From Austropuccinia psidii (taxonomy: Eukaryota > Basidiomycota > Pucciniomycetes > Pucciniales > Sphaerophragmiaceae), in NCBI GenBank assembly GCA_023105745.1, contig JALGQZ010000006.1:35915686-35979685 (forward strand): 64,000 bases of DNA, given 5' to 3'. This document shows positions 1 to 11,069 of this stretch, one piece after another (the first letter of the stretch is position 1; each line of letters begins with the position of its first letter). The notes beneath the pieces are model-generated. The model saw only the letters and a program-made list of their open reading frames with translations. It was not told where the DNA came from and searched no databases. The position numbers were made by a program, and so were the translations under genes.

Positions 1-1892
1 CAAGTGTTTGCTAAATGTGAAGTACTTCCACATTTATGACACTTCAAGACAGGTCTTTCTGGTCTTTTATCCTCTCTGGGAATCTTTGGGATCATCTTGG
101 ATTCCATAGGGATTCTAGTCCAAGTTTTACCAATTCTTGTTCTGGTAATGATATCTTTCATTGCATTAATGTAGTCCTCTGTTGAACAGGGTTCTACACA
201 TCTGCTTTTGATAGCATGTTCCAGTTCTCCTCCACACTTTCTTAATATCTTCATATTAATCATAGTGTCAGACATATCTGGTTGTAAAGCAGATAATCTG
301 TCTTTTTGTTTGAAGAACCAAGTAAGTGGTTTATCTTTCTCTGAGTTAAAAATGGCACTTTCAAAAGCATTTTCCATTTTAAACCTCCAAGAATTGTTGG
401 CCCATTTGGTAATCACTTCAGATTTCCACCAAGACCAATCATGTTTTCCATGATCCATTCTCATCTTGTAATACCATTTCTTTGCAGTCTTGGTAAAAAG
501 AGAGTGTAACTTCCCCACTATGATTTCATCAGGTATATTAAATCCTTCTTGTAACATATCAATAGTCCTGATGAACTCAATATGGCTATATTCTCCTTAA
601 CCAGAGAATGTTGGCCATTCTTCTAGTTTGGGAATATCTCTGACAAAGACAACATTTTCTCCTAGAAGTGGGGTAAAAATTCCTTTAACAGAAAGTTTTT
701 CTTCATTCAGAGGTTTAGAATGTCTTGGCATATGTGGTTCATAATTCTTATGAATTTGTTCTACATTTGCAATGATTTCATTTTTTAACTTCTGCCTTTC
801 ACTGTCACTTTTTGCTAAATGTGTAGCAAATTGATTGGTGTTTTCAACTATCTTCAAGACATGCTCTTGTAGAATCTTAAGTTGATCATTAATTTTAAAA
901 ATAGAAAGATCTTCCATTTCATCATTCTGAATCTGGCATGCACTCTCAATTCTGCTACAAGCATTGGTAATTGAATCAAATCTGGCATTTGTTAATTCAT
1001 ACCATTCAGTGTATTTCTTGTCATGTTTTTTCAAGTCATTAATATCTAGTGTTATTTTAGTTAACTTTCAATCAAGTTTACCAATTTCTACATTAATAGC
1101 TCTTTGTACATGATTTATTTGCGTGGAAAAGTCCTGTTCATCCTTTCCTGCTCCTTGGCTGTGAATTCCATGAGAGTTCTGGCCATATTGAATACACTGT
1201 CCACTGCTGAAGGCTCCAATTTGGGGATCCTGTACCCTTGTGGGTAAGGTCTGTGCCAATTGGCTTTGCTTTTGCCCTTGCCTTGATGGCTCTTGGGACC
1301 TCTCTGCTTCTTCTGAGGTCTTTTGGGCTTGTCTTTGGACACTTCTAGAGCTGGTTTGGAGCTGGTAGACGCCACTGGGGCCTCTGTCTTCAAAGCTGGA
1401 GTCATTTCCAGTTCCTTCTTCTGGTCTATGGATAAAAGACTTTGGTTCTTAAACCAATTTTTTATCTTTTTGACCTTGTCTTTGCAAGACAGGGGGCTCC
1501 ATCCTCCTAAGAGTTCTATGGTCTTCTCCTGACCCAGAAAGCTCTTGATGTGTAAGTAAGAGTTCATGGCCCCCTGCCAAAGGCTTGGTCATATTTCCCA
1601 CTCCTCTTCTTTGGCTGCTCTGAACCAATTTTTGTACTGCCATTGATATATTTCTATTTCTGCCACTTGAAAATGGTTCAGCCCTGAAAATATGGTCATA
1701 AATCAGTTCAGGCCCAGAATTCACGTCAAAATCTGTTGGTACAGACCTTGGGGAATGGGGGGAAACTCTGGCATCCTCCAAATGTGTCTTTCTTGTGGAA
1801 GACTTGGCACTTCTGGATTTGGTCTTGCCTCTTCCTTGTCCACATCCATCTGGTTGGACTGAATAGTTGCTTCCATTTCTGGTATGCACCAT
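1..1892 (-). pseudogene. gag: Gag polyprotein remnant (frame A), W element
   Basis: Retrotransposon capsid precursor that would package the element RNA. Frame A starts at the ATG at 1892-1890 (MVHTRNGSNY...). It is broken by in-frame stops near 1448 (TAA), 1068 (TGA) and 597 (TAA) but otherwise stays in one frame. Between about 600 and 1030 it codes a helical, charged stretch. From about 640 down to 100 it reads as a Gag capsid domain with EEWPTFSG, WWKSE and KWANN motifs, matching the V element Gag. The zinc knuckle C-x2-C-x4-H-x4-C (CHKCGSTSHLANTC) lies at 1-43, cut at the window edge. The start codon lies inside an intron predicted at 1943-1879. Three stops make this copy non-functional for full-length Gag. 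Confidence 0.85.
1115..1567 (-). CDS. Overlapping frame-B protein, W element (C-terminal part intact)
   Basis: A 150-codon open frame, out of register with gag over the same DNA. It begins MNSYLHIKSFLG and ends RTFPRK. The V element has a clearly related protein in the same relative frame: shared blocks are MNSYL, FLG, LLxGWxPL, APVAS, YxQGYRIPK and VFxMARTxME. The gag frame across the same bases is much less alike. Reading further upstream in frame B gives protein-like sequence (HIWRMPEFPPIPQG near 1770) but with three TGA stops between about 1570 and 1735, so the full spliced protein is broken in this copy. Function unknown. I recall similar hypothetical rust proteins but did not verify this. 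Confidence 0.7.
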   Translation of the reverse strand: MNSYLHIKSFLGQEKTIELLGGWSPLSCKDKVKKIKNWFKNQSLLSIDQKKELEMTPALKTEAPVASTSSKPALEVSKDKPKRPQKKQRGPKSHQGKGKSKANWHRPYPQGYRIPKLEPSAVDSVFNMARTLMEFTAKEQERMNRTFPRK

Positions 1893-1943
1893 TTTCACAT
1901 CAATTTAAAGATAAAAGGTGAAAATATAAGATAAAATACACAC
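1879..1943 (-). other. Predicted 65-bp phase-1 intron, W element
   Basis: On the minus strand the donor is G|GTGTGT at 1943 and the acceptor is ATACCAG ending at 1879. Splicing joins the upstream open frame (2102 down to 1944, ...LPPK) in phase to frame B, whose first codons after the junction read EMEATIQ. The intron contains the gag start codon (1892-1890), 11 bases before its 3' end. Position, length and phase match the intron at 14530-14593 in the V element. Confidence 0.65.
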
Positions 1944-2102
1944 CTTTTGGTGGTAATTTAGCCTTTTCTGAGTTAAATAAGGTGCCTCTTTTAGCAATCT
2001 GCACCTCAATACTGTCTTCAGATTCTGCTTCTGAAGATTCTGGACTAGTGATATATCTTTTACTGAGTCTGTTGCCACCTGCACAGTATTTGATTAAAGA
2101 CA
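1944..2102 (-). CDS. Upstream exon of frame-B protein, W element
   Basis: Open minus-strand frame beginning just after a pyrimidine-rich stretch and acceptor (TTCTAG ending at 2103). It starts TG TCT, so an upstream exon ending in A would create ATG-TCT. It codes an acidic, serine-rich peptide (SPESSEAESEDS) and ends in a GT donor at 1943. The V element has the same arrangement at 14332-14529. No in-frame ATG lies in the exon itself, which is why a further 5' exon is inferred. The function of the peptide is unknown. Confidence 0.5.
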
Positions 2103-2473
2103 CTAGAAAAAAAAATTATAAAAGAGAAAAAATTATTCTTTATACTTTTTAAAATATCTTCAAAGATTTTTTATAAGTTTTATATTTTTTAATATTGAAA
2201 AAATTATTCTTTTTAAAGGAAAAAATTAAAATTTAAGATTTTGAATGAAAATTAATTCAGAGTTACTCAAAGAAGAATTTTATAAGCTTTTGGATGTGAA
2301 AAAGCCATGTGTAAAAACATTATAAAATTAAACAAAATTCCTCAATGAAAAATATTTCCAAAACAATTTCAAAAATAAGAATTATTTTAACTTTAAAATG
2401 AAAGAAAAAATTATTAAAGTAATATATTTTAAAGCTGAAAAATATAGTAATTAAGGGTACAAGGTTCAAAAAA

Positions 2474-2489
2474 CACGGCCAGGCCCCCA
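2474..2489 (-). promoter_or_regulatory. tRNA primer binding site, W element
   Basis: Two bases after the LTR end, the minus strand reads TGGGGGCCTGGCCGTG. The V element has TGGGGGCCCAGCCGTG at the same distance. A TGG start two bases past the LTR is typical of retrotransposon primer sites pairing with the 3' CCA end of a tRNA. I cannot name the tRNA. Confidence 0.7.
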
Positions 2490-2491
2490 AA

Positions 2492-4413
2492 TGTAAGATG
2501 TGACTATGAAACTGGTCATAATATTACTATTAATCAACAGTATTATATCTGTTCTTATGAAATATAATAATAAAATATTATTATAGCCACAATTAAATAA
2601 TTAAAATTATTTCTTTCACGTGTTAAACACTACTAGTGATTTCAACAGTGAGCAAGTAATTGTCTACAAGAATCAATTACAAGAAGATTTTAATAATAAA
2701 ACTTCTTTTATTAAAATAATGAAATTCTTTTAATGTATAATTATCTTTTGCAAGAAGAATTACAATGGTGATTCTTGAAGAAAACTAATTTTTAGAGAAA
2801 AACTTTAATAATTAAAAATAAATCACTCACTAATATTCCAAAGAACTTATTGAAAGATAAAGTAGAGAGATTTGATGTAGAATTGTGGATTTAAGGGATC
2901 AAAATGGATTTAAAACAGTATTACAACAATATATAGTTGGATTCTATGATTTCACGTCTTTCTGGTTGATTCTGAAAGATTTAAAATACCTAAGAATAGC
3001 TGTAACTAATACTTACTTGTTGGTTATAATGGTTTAAATTATAATAAGATGATGATGATGTGGAAAAAACAGCAAGAAGAGGCTTCTTTTAAGTCAACAA
3101 CAGCTCACAGAGGCGTGCCATGGAGCAAACTGAAAATCCAGTGAGTGAGAAAGCAATAAACCTTTTTGGATTATTGATTGCATCATCTGTTGTCACGTAA
3201 GATTATCATAATTACTTAATTAATGCTTTTACATGACTACCAACCCCAATATGGTTAAGAATAAAAGGAGTAACATCTGTAAATCTTCTTTTATTCCAAA
3301 ATAATCATTGATTTCTCAAAGTTATCAATGTTATTGCCAATTTCATCACAGGATGTAATTACTGTGAATTTTTGAAGATTCAGTGTTTCACGTAGAATAG
3401 TCAAAAATGGACTGTAAGTAAAACATTTAACTTTACCAGTAAAACTGTAATTCTCTTTGGTTGTACCATAGATAATACAGTTCTCCATTGGTCCTGAACG
3501 TTTCAAAAAGATTCATTAAGAATTGTATTTTTAATGAATTTTTGAAGTTTTTACCTCATTTCTACGTGGAATTGCAAATATCAGGGTTTCACTGGTTGCT
3601 ATGAGGTAAATCAATGGATACAAGTCCAAAAAGGGTTTTAATTACTCTTTTGGGTTTTATCCATGAAAAGTTATTAAGAATTGACGTGGTTACAGGAGTC
3701 TAAGTAGCTCTTTAAATCCTTGGCATGTCAAAATAGCAGGTTATTTGCAATTTTCGTAAGATTTACAGTAGTTGTGACATGGTAACCAAGTTCCCAAAAG
3801 GTTTTGTTTTACCAATTAGTCTAAGAACAGCCATGTATCCAATCTTTAGAGCTGTCTATGCCTCTGAGGCCTCAGAAGCTGGGTACCCTGGCTCTCTTTG
3901 ATGTCTTTTGTCCCCCTTGCCTATTTTTTACGTCAAAATAGTAATTTAAGCTTAGTGAGATATCCACTATGGGTGTACCAAAAGTCCATGTAAGAATACC
4001 ATGATATTAAGTTCTCAAAACATGCATAACACTATTCTTAGTGTATATATAACATGGGATTTCTCACTTTCCCATTATTTTGGCGTGAAATTAAGAAAAA
4101 CAAAAATTTTCACAGATCTTGTATGTGGTATTAATGATGTGGTATTGAAGTATTTTCCATTCTACCACCTCAAAGAGTTAATTTGAGCTTATTCACTCTA
4201 TGGAGCTACCCTAGGTTAATCTTAGTGTAGAATCCAAATCTGGCCTTAAATCCATGGATTTACTTACTCAATAAAAAGTTATTCATCTTTTCTGAAATCA
4301 AAAATGATGAATTTTGGATATATGTATGACTTATGAGTTATGCATAATTCAAAATTTATTTTTAGGATAATTGTGGTCTATTTGGGTATGTAAGATATAC
4401 CTCAAGGCTCACA
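2492..4413 (-). repeat. 5' LTR, W family (copy 1)
   Basis: The plus strand runs from TGTAAGATGTGACTATG to CCTCAAGGCTCACA. The whole sequence recurs inverted at 57431-59350 with recognisable blocks throughout, for example the TGCCATGGAGCAAAC and GAGGCCTCAGAAG regions. Length is 1922 bp versus 1920 bp for the other copy. Confidence 0.9.
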
Positions 4414-5640
4414 AAGAACCACTGAAACCAGCTCTGTGGACCTCTAACTCAAATCATTCACAAACAAAGAAGAGAAGAAAATCAGTTGTTAAATTTAAAG
4501 GATCAAGTACATTATTTTTGGCAGTGACCTCCTTCCATATCAAAGGAGACCCAAGTATTTCTGACCTTATCACTTAGAATTTCAATCGATTCAAATTCTG
4601 GTAGTGACTTCCTGCTTTATCAAAGAGGATTGATTTCTTTTTTTCAAAAAATATCAGCTGAGTCTGGTTACTTAATTGACCTCTACTTATCAATCATTAT
4701 AATTAGTCATATTTTTTATCAAGATACCATTTCCAAAATAATATCACTTTTTTCCTTTTATTTCCATCATTTCTGAAACTGATGAAGAAAAAAGCACCCA
4801 AAGGATTCATGAGCCTGAATCAGAAATGAATGAAGAAATCTGAAACTTATGGATTGGTGATAATTTGTAGGAATTTAATGATGAAAACAAAATCTGGGTT
4901 TTATCATCAATTGAAAGTTTTGGAATATCAAGTTATCACATTACTCCACTTATTTAATTGAGGTTATTCTTTCAAATTAAGCATCAAATCAGGGCCAAAT
5001 TTAATATATATGGCACCAGCTACCTGGATCACGACTATCAATTCTGGAGGTCATGAAACTATTAAGCTATTATAGAATAATGGAAAATATTGGTAATTAT
5101 TATTTGAATGAAGAATTTTATATGGAAGGATATATAAGAAGAATTGTATATTGGGGTACAACCAATCCTCAAAGATGTGTTTTCCCTGAAGATTATCAAG
5201 TGAATGAGAAAAGAATTAAATGGATAGGGGATTGCTACATTTTTGAGAAGGAATTGCATTTCAATTTAGAGGATAAAGTCTTACAGTTATCAATCATATT
5301 GAAGACTCGCCAGGTTTTTGATGAAAGAATAATAGGATAATTTATGGCAAGAAATTTTCATACAAAAAATTGAAATGAAAAGGAAAAATTATCAACACTA
5401 TTTTGAGAAAATTATTATTCAGAAGATTGAGGGCTCAGCATGGCCTTAAACTTAAATAAAAATATTTATTTTATAAGTCTCTTCTTCTATTTTCATTTAA
5501 AAAATCAAAGATAAAGATACCAATAAATGCAAGGACCAATGATAACTGATTGGCCCAGAATGGCTCTAAACTGCAACTTGAATTGGTGATCTTTTCTGTA
5601 ACAGTATTAAAAAAACATAAAGAAAAAATTTATCAAATGA
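4414..5640 (+). repeat. Dispersed repeat X, copy 1
   Basis: This stretch matches, inverted, the sequence at 37096-37700, 26046-26191 and 23900-24234, which are pieces of a second copy split by two insertions. Shared landmarks include the CCAGCTACCTGGATCA block (about 5015), an open frame at 5053-5340 (95 codons, ...NLEDKVLQL...) whose last third also reads in the other copy, and a tail with the unit GCATGGCCTTAAACT at about 5438 and 5555. No coding domain is recognisable. The 5' end is cut by the W LTR insertion. It could be an old LTR, a non-autonomous DNA element or a decayed gene. Confidence 0.6.
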
Positions 5641-5899
5641 AATTTAATAAAAAATCTATTTATAATCAAAATCAATTCAAAAAATCTATATATAACTCAT
5701 AAATAAGTAAAAATAGAGAATTTTTATGGCATTGAGCAGTGAAAATTGTGCTTAAAAAATGTATAGTTAGCATTGAAAAAAGAGTTAAAAATAAAAAAGG
5801 TGTCTGTTTATCAAATTCACTTAAATCAAACTTCTAGTTCTTTCTCTATAATGGTTGGTATACATGGTTTCTAATCTTAAAAAATACAGGTGGCCATTG

Positions 5900-8120
5900 T
5901 GAGAGCTCCTTTTGTTGTGGGATAAATAATAGGAAGTAAATTGAGGGGGTAATTATTTGTGAGTCTGTTTAAAATTTTATAATTACCCAAAAACCATTGG
6001 TGCTAAGGTGTATTAGCTTCCCCTCAATATAATGAAGAATATTTCCTCTTGATGAGATCAAAAATCAATTATTTATTTTTGTGGCTTCTCAATTAGCGAA
6101 TTTTCTTAAGCAGTCTCTATCAGTCTGTAAATAAAAGATCAATATGATAATGATGGTAATATCTGATATTTGCTTAATATTTAGGGTTTTTTTAAATTGT
6201 TGGTATTGATTATATATTTTTTTTAATTAACTCTTCTAGGATTCCTTCTTTTAAGAATTGAGATATTTAAAGAGTAATTTTTAAGATCATTATTAATATT
6301 AATAATAATATTGATAGCTAATTAAGACCTTTAAAGGTGATTTAATAGTAATACCAATATAGCTATCCTACCTTAAGGATAAGATAATTTTGTAAGGGTG
6401 GTTCTGTTTGATATAATCCTACGATGTAAATAATCTAATAGTAATATAATGATATTTTTATCCATATAAATATATTTCAATATATCTACAAGGTTTATGA
6501 TATAAGGTATAAGGGTAAGATGATATCCCTTCTATAAATAAGGGTTATTGATAAATTTGATAAGATCACTAATAATAATCTCTTAAAACACTACTTCAAC
6601 ACCACTACTATAATGGTAAGACTATTTAATAATAATATTAACCTCTTTCATTAATACTATAAATATCTGTCATTAATTAATCATAAGTAATAATATAAGA
6701 TACTGAGAGTGAATACTAATCTTTTCAATATAATACTATATTATCCTACTAGAGAAGGGATGGATTGATACTCAAGATTATTTTCTGAATCAGGCTCATG
6801 GGGGAAAACAGGGAGAGAGGCCATTTATTTATACCTTTTCAGTCCTCCACAGAGCCTTCCAAAAACAAGGGAATTAGAAAAAATTCCACCTTGAGAAATT
6901 TTTGGTGGTTGGTAAATTGAAAATTTTGTCATTTGATCAGAATATTGCAACATATGTTTGATTGATTGCACCATTATGGAATTTATTATTATGAGTTCAC
7001 AGCCTTGAGACATTTTTTGTAGTGCTTAAATTTAAAATGGTGACATCTAATCAATATATTGCACCATATTTTTGAATGAGTGCACCATATTTGTTTTAAT
7101 TATGCTGATATTCTAACTAAGCTTTTTCCTTATTATGCACAGCCTTGAGAGAGCTCTGCTGGTGGTTGAATTTAAAATGGTGTCATCAGATCAAGATATT
7201 TCACCATATGGTTGGTTAATTTCACCATATCCCTTTGAATTATACTGATATTTTAACTTGAATTTATTCTTATTATGCACAGCCTTTGGACAATTTAGCT
7301 TGTGGTTAAATTCAAAATGGTGTCATTTTATTCTTCTATATGATGTCATCTGATCTGGATATTGCACCATATTTGTTGTAAGCTATAAGGGTATTTTAAC
7401 TAAACTTTATTCCTATTATTCACAACCTTGAACAAATACTGCTGGTGGAAAACTTCTAAATTGTGTCATTTGATACTAATATTGCACCATATGCTTGGTT
7501 GATTTCACCATATTTTTCTTAACCGGTATTTTCTATCTAGTAACCTTATTTGTTTTCCGCACAGCCTTGAGCTATATTTAGTTGATTATTTTTCTATGTA
7601 AAGTTCAATTTTTAAATGATACCTCTCATCTTTGGTTATGGGACTTTAAGTGGGGATTGAGCAATGTAACACCATGTCAACTTATATATAAGTATTTCTT
7701 TATGTCAAGAAATGTAACACATGATTTTTTAAGAGTAATGGTATCACTTATCTAATTTTATAAATGCTGATTCATATTGAATATATAGACAAGTTCAATT
7801 ATTTTAGGCATATTCTTGCACCTAGTATAGAGTGTATAGTATTATTCTTTTTATTTAATTCATAATATCTGGAGAATTATTTATGTTATGGGGTTGAGGA
7901 AATATGTGACTATAGGTGAAATTCAATGTAGATTCAAGTAGAATACTTATTGTTGTTATTGTGATATTATTCTCTTCTTTTTCTTTGAAACTTTTTATTT
8001 TTATTTTTCACTTTTTTTACTTTAACTTCTTTATATATATATTTATATATATATTTGATCAAAATTTTAGCTTTGATATGGTGGATTTGAACCTTGGTAC
8101 AACAGGTATAAAGTACCACA
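5900..8120 (-). repeat. 3' LTR, Y family (copy 1)
   Basis: A 2221-bp block that recurs in direct orientation at 45972-48253. On the plus strand it starts TGAGAGCTCC and ends AGTACCACA. Immediately right of it (8121-8131) the minus strand reads GGACAGGGGGA, a good polypurine tract, so it is the 3' LTR of the minus-strand element whose pol remnants follow. The LTR contains a tandem array with a period of about 140 bp (anchors CACAGCCTTGAG at 6998, 7138, 7278, 7421 and 7560). Confidence 0.82.
6998..7600. repeat. Tandem repeat of about 140 bp inside the Y LTR
   Basis: Four and a bit diverged units each hold CACAGCCTTGAG, then AAATGGTGTCATCTGATCA and two copies of GCACCATAT. Anchor spacing is 140, 140, 143 and 139 bp. 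The second Y LTR has the same array (47073-47710) with spacings of 114, 140, 140, 117 and 119, so unit length changed after the copies diverged. Confidence 0.8.
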
Positions 8121-8131
8121 TCCCCCTGTCC
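8121..8131 (-). promoter_or_regulatory. Polypurine tract, Y element
   Basis: The minus strand reads GGACAGGGGGA directly before the LTR start TGTGGTACTT. This is the expected position and composition for the plus-strand primer of reverse transcription. Confidence 0.6.
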
Positions 8132-11012
8132 ATTTAATGCTGTCCCCAGCATTCAAGGTAATAATCCAATTTTTGTTTTAAAAAAAACAGTCAAATATTC
8201 CCCCCCTTTATTGAATAAAAGGATTGTTGTTCATCAAAGTCCTCTTCATCATCATATTGAGAGTAATCTTCAACTTCTTCTTCTCCCTCTTCCTCTTATT
8301 TCTCTGAGTCCAACTCTTCTCCCCTTAGATAGAACTTCTTTATTTGATTTTTTGCAAACCTTCTTGATAGCTTTGTACCATCTAATTATTCCAGATCATA
8401 TGGACATTTTTTATTTGCCTCATAGCTCTATAGGGTCCATCCCATTTATTATGGTGCAATACTCTCTATTGTGAATCTAATGCTTTAGTTTATACAAGAA
8501 CAATTTCATCTGGACAAAGTGTTTTTCTTATTTGATGGGCTAGTTTGCTTTCCAAATATCTTACTGAATCCTCCCAGGCCTTTTTTTATTTCTCTTTGGC
8601 CCTTTTTCTTATTTATTCTCTTCCTGATAGCTTTTCAGCTCCTGCTTCCAATAAATCTTCTGTTTATCATACTTTGTGCCATTCAATTTCTAAGTGTTTT
8701 TCTGCTTCAATTCCTATTGGTAGTCCTGCCTTTTGACCAAATTGAAGCTCAAATTGGGACTAACCTGTTGTTTGTTTGGTTGATATTCTGTCAGGCAATG
8801 TAACGAAAGGTAATTATTATCAATTTTGAGTTATTTTCACCACACATCTTCCCTGATTCATCCTTCAATTTTTCATGCCCCCTTTGTACCATTCCTTGTT
8901 ACTCAGGGTAATAGGGTGTTGTTACCCTTATCTTTTAACCTTCTTTTTTTACTGCATATTTTTATTAATTTCCAAACTCAGGCCCTTCATCCACTGTGAC
9001 CTCTTCTGGGGCTTCATACCTGCAAATCCATATAGAATTTAACCATTCTGATACTGACTTTGCTGTAAGATTTACTAAACCAATTGTCTCTGGCCATCCT
9101 GAGGAATGATCCTTGGCACTAATTAATAATTCCATATTCCTTCTTTTACATGTACTTTATCCATAATGACTTTTTAAAGTAATTTTGAGGTGACTGATAT
9201 TATTCCTTTCTCTTTTTGGTGATAATTACTTCTCTTTTGACAAGGTTTGCAGGATTTGACCCATTTTTTGACTATTTTCTTCATTCCTTCCCGGCAAAAT
9301 CATTCTTTGACTCTTCTGTATTTTTCATTTCCCCTTCTGTGTCCCATTTCCTCATGTAATGATTTTAATATTTTTCTTTGGAAATTCTGACTTGACACAA
9401 CTCCTTGTAGATTTGGTGTATTTCTTCTTTTGAGTTGGCCTTCCTCTAAAAAAATTTGATGACTTTGTTTTAATTTTTTTGAAGACCTCCTCTTTAGTGC
9501 AAGAGGTCCTTTTAAATGTATTTAAGTATTCCACCATTTTTTTTCAAAATCCTTCTTTCTTTTATTGTAGTACTCTTGCTGATTTTATTATATTATTATG
9601 TTTTACTCCAAACCTCAGATTTTTATTTTCCTTCATCTTTTGACTGAAATCTTCTTGATAGTCCATATTTTGTTGCAAATGTCTTCCCTGACTTATGAAC
9701 TGAGTCAAAAGAGAACAATTTAATAGATGCAACGCATCTGGTCATTGGGGCATTTTGAAAACAGGGTGACTTTATCATTTGAATTAAGGCTGTTGCATCT
9801 ACCTGTAGCTCAAATTTCTGTCCCCAAAATACTGTTTGGAGTTTCTTGAGAATTTTGACCACTGCTCATAGCTCCAGCTTTGGCTGTGAGTACTTCCATT
9901 CCATTATTTAGAATGTGATTGATTCATAAAGCACTGGTCTGTATTTTACTTCTTTATCTTCTTTAGTAAGTACTTCTCCTGAAGCCATATAGCTTGAGTC
10001 CACTGTTAATTTGAACTTCCCTGCTCCCTTTTTATAATACAAATTGTTTCATTTTATTTCCTACCCTACAGTCTTTCTTAAATTTTCAAATGCTTCATCA
10101 TATTTAGCATTACATTCCCATTCTACATCATTCCTTGTTAATCTTCTTAGTGGTGATGCAATCTGAGAAAGATTTTGAATAAACATTCTACCATATGCAC
10201 AAATTCCTAAAATTCCTCTTACTTCCTTTTCCATTGAGTTTCTTTGGCCAAATTTGTATTTTATTAATCTTCTTCTTGAAAATTTTTCTTCCATTCAAAG
10301 AGACTACATGCCCTACTATGTCCAATGCTGGCAGACAGCATGTAAATTTGATACCTGATAATGTAAGTCCTGCCTCTTCAATTCTGAATGATATTCTCTC
10401 TAGTGTAACTGCATATTATCAAATAAATATTCTTATCAAATTCTTTTCTTTATAAATTCCATTATTTTAGGTTGCTCTTCTACCTTTTATCCCTCCATCA
10501 TCAATGAAAATTCCCGAATTCTATGATATTTTTTCTTGAAATATCCACATCATTTTCGATTGATAAGCTGCTGCAAAATTGGTTTCTCCTTTTGGTAGTC
10601 TTGTGAGATTTAGCCTTCCAAATGGTGTTTCAAATGTGGTTAATCTTCTTGCAGAAATGTCTCATTTTCTTTCACAATATCCTCCCATTACATCACCAAG
10701 TCCATAACAAGCTCTTCCTGAAAACACATCTACAAATTCTTCAATATGTGGTGGTAATCCTGCATCCTTAATTGTTACCTTATTGAGATCCTGTAAGTCA
10801 TGGGCAATTCTGAGTTTTCCATTTGACTTTGCAACACAAAATACTGGACTTGTATAGGTAGAGGTAGAGCTCTCCTCTTCCCTTACAAATTCAATCATCT
10901 TGGGTAGTATGGGCTTTGGTATTGGTATTGGCTTCTTTTGCCAAGTTATATGTGGTATTATTGTTATTTTGTAGGGCTCCCATATTAATGTTTCAGTAAA
11001 CCCCTTTCCTCT

Positions 11013-11060
11013 GCACTGAATGCAGTTTATTTTTCTCTTAAAACTATTACACTCATCACA
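11013..11060 (-). other. Cys4 (CxxC-x8-CxxCxGxG) motif before RT, Y element
   Basis: In the frame running into RT, minus strand, the residues are CDEC, eight residues, then CIQCRGKG. The second half fits the CxxCxGxG signature of DnaJ-type zinc fingers. It sits about 50 residues before the first conserved RT motif. Its role is unknown. It may be a structural zinc site at the protease-RT junction. Confidence 0.5.
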
Positions 11061-11069
11061 CAACTTCAT

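Larger units (their letters stand above)
1..4413 (-). mobile_element. W-family Ty3/Gypsy element, 5' part (runs off the window)
   Basis: Seen: a 1922-bp LTR (2492-4413) with TG...CA-type ends lies upstream (in minus orientation) of a primer binding site and a gag region that continues past base 1. The W LTR start, TGTGAGCCTTGAGG on the minus strand, resembles that of the V family (TGTGAGCCTTAGAGG), and the primer sites of W and V are nearly identical, so the two are sister families. The right flank after the LTR is AAGAA (4414-4418). The matching target duplication would lie outside the window. Inference: an autonomous element by family, but this copy carries stops in gag. Confidence 0.88.
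8121..11069 (-). pseudogene. pol: Decayed Pol region (RT, RNase H, integrase), Y element
   Basis: Read on the minus strand from right to left, the domains come in Ty3/Gypsy order but with many stops and frame changes. RT start is at about 10662-11069 (AHDLQDLNKVTIKDAG, GLGDVMGGY). The RT active site FIDD lies at 10497-10508. The RT-RNase H connection is at 10061-10294 (EVRGILGICAYG, SPLRRLTRND), RNase H at 9623-9862 (ELQVDA), and an HHCC finger at about 9210-9350 (HEEMGH ... CKPCQKR). The integrase core at about 8780-9110 shows TVDEGPEF and TTPYYPE, with the motif normally GMVERGH reading GMVQRGH, so the catalytic Glu looks lost. The 3' end reaches the polypurine tract. The copy is dead. FIDD in place of YxDD appears to be a family trait. 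Confidence 0.82.

Noticed and set aside
5053..5340. 95-codon frame as a small secreted (effector-like) protein
   Set aside because: No signal peptide or cysteine pattern. It lies in repeat X, whose second copy breaks the frame, so it is treated as part of the repeat.
7916..8137. Hydrophobic 73-codon frame
   Set aside because: Falls in a T-rich, TATATA-containing part of an LTR and is not kept in the second LTR copy.
8519..8803. 94-codon hydrophobic frame on the plus strand resembling a membrane protein
   Set aside because: It is the reverse of Lys/Glu-rich integrase sequence of the Y element. The Phe/Leu richness comes from complementing purine-rich coding DNA.
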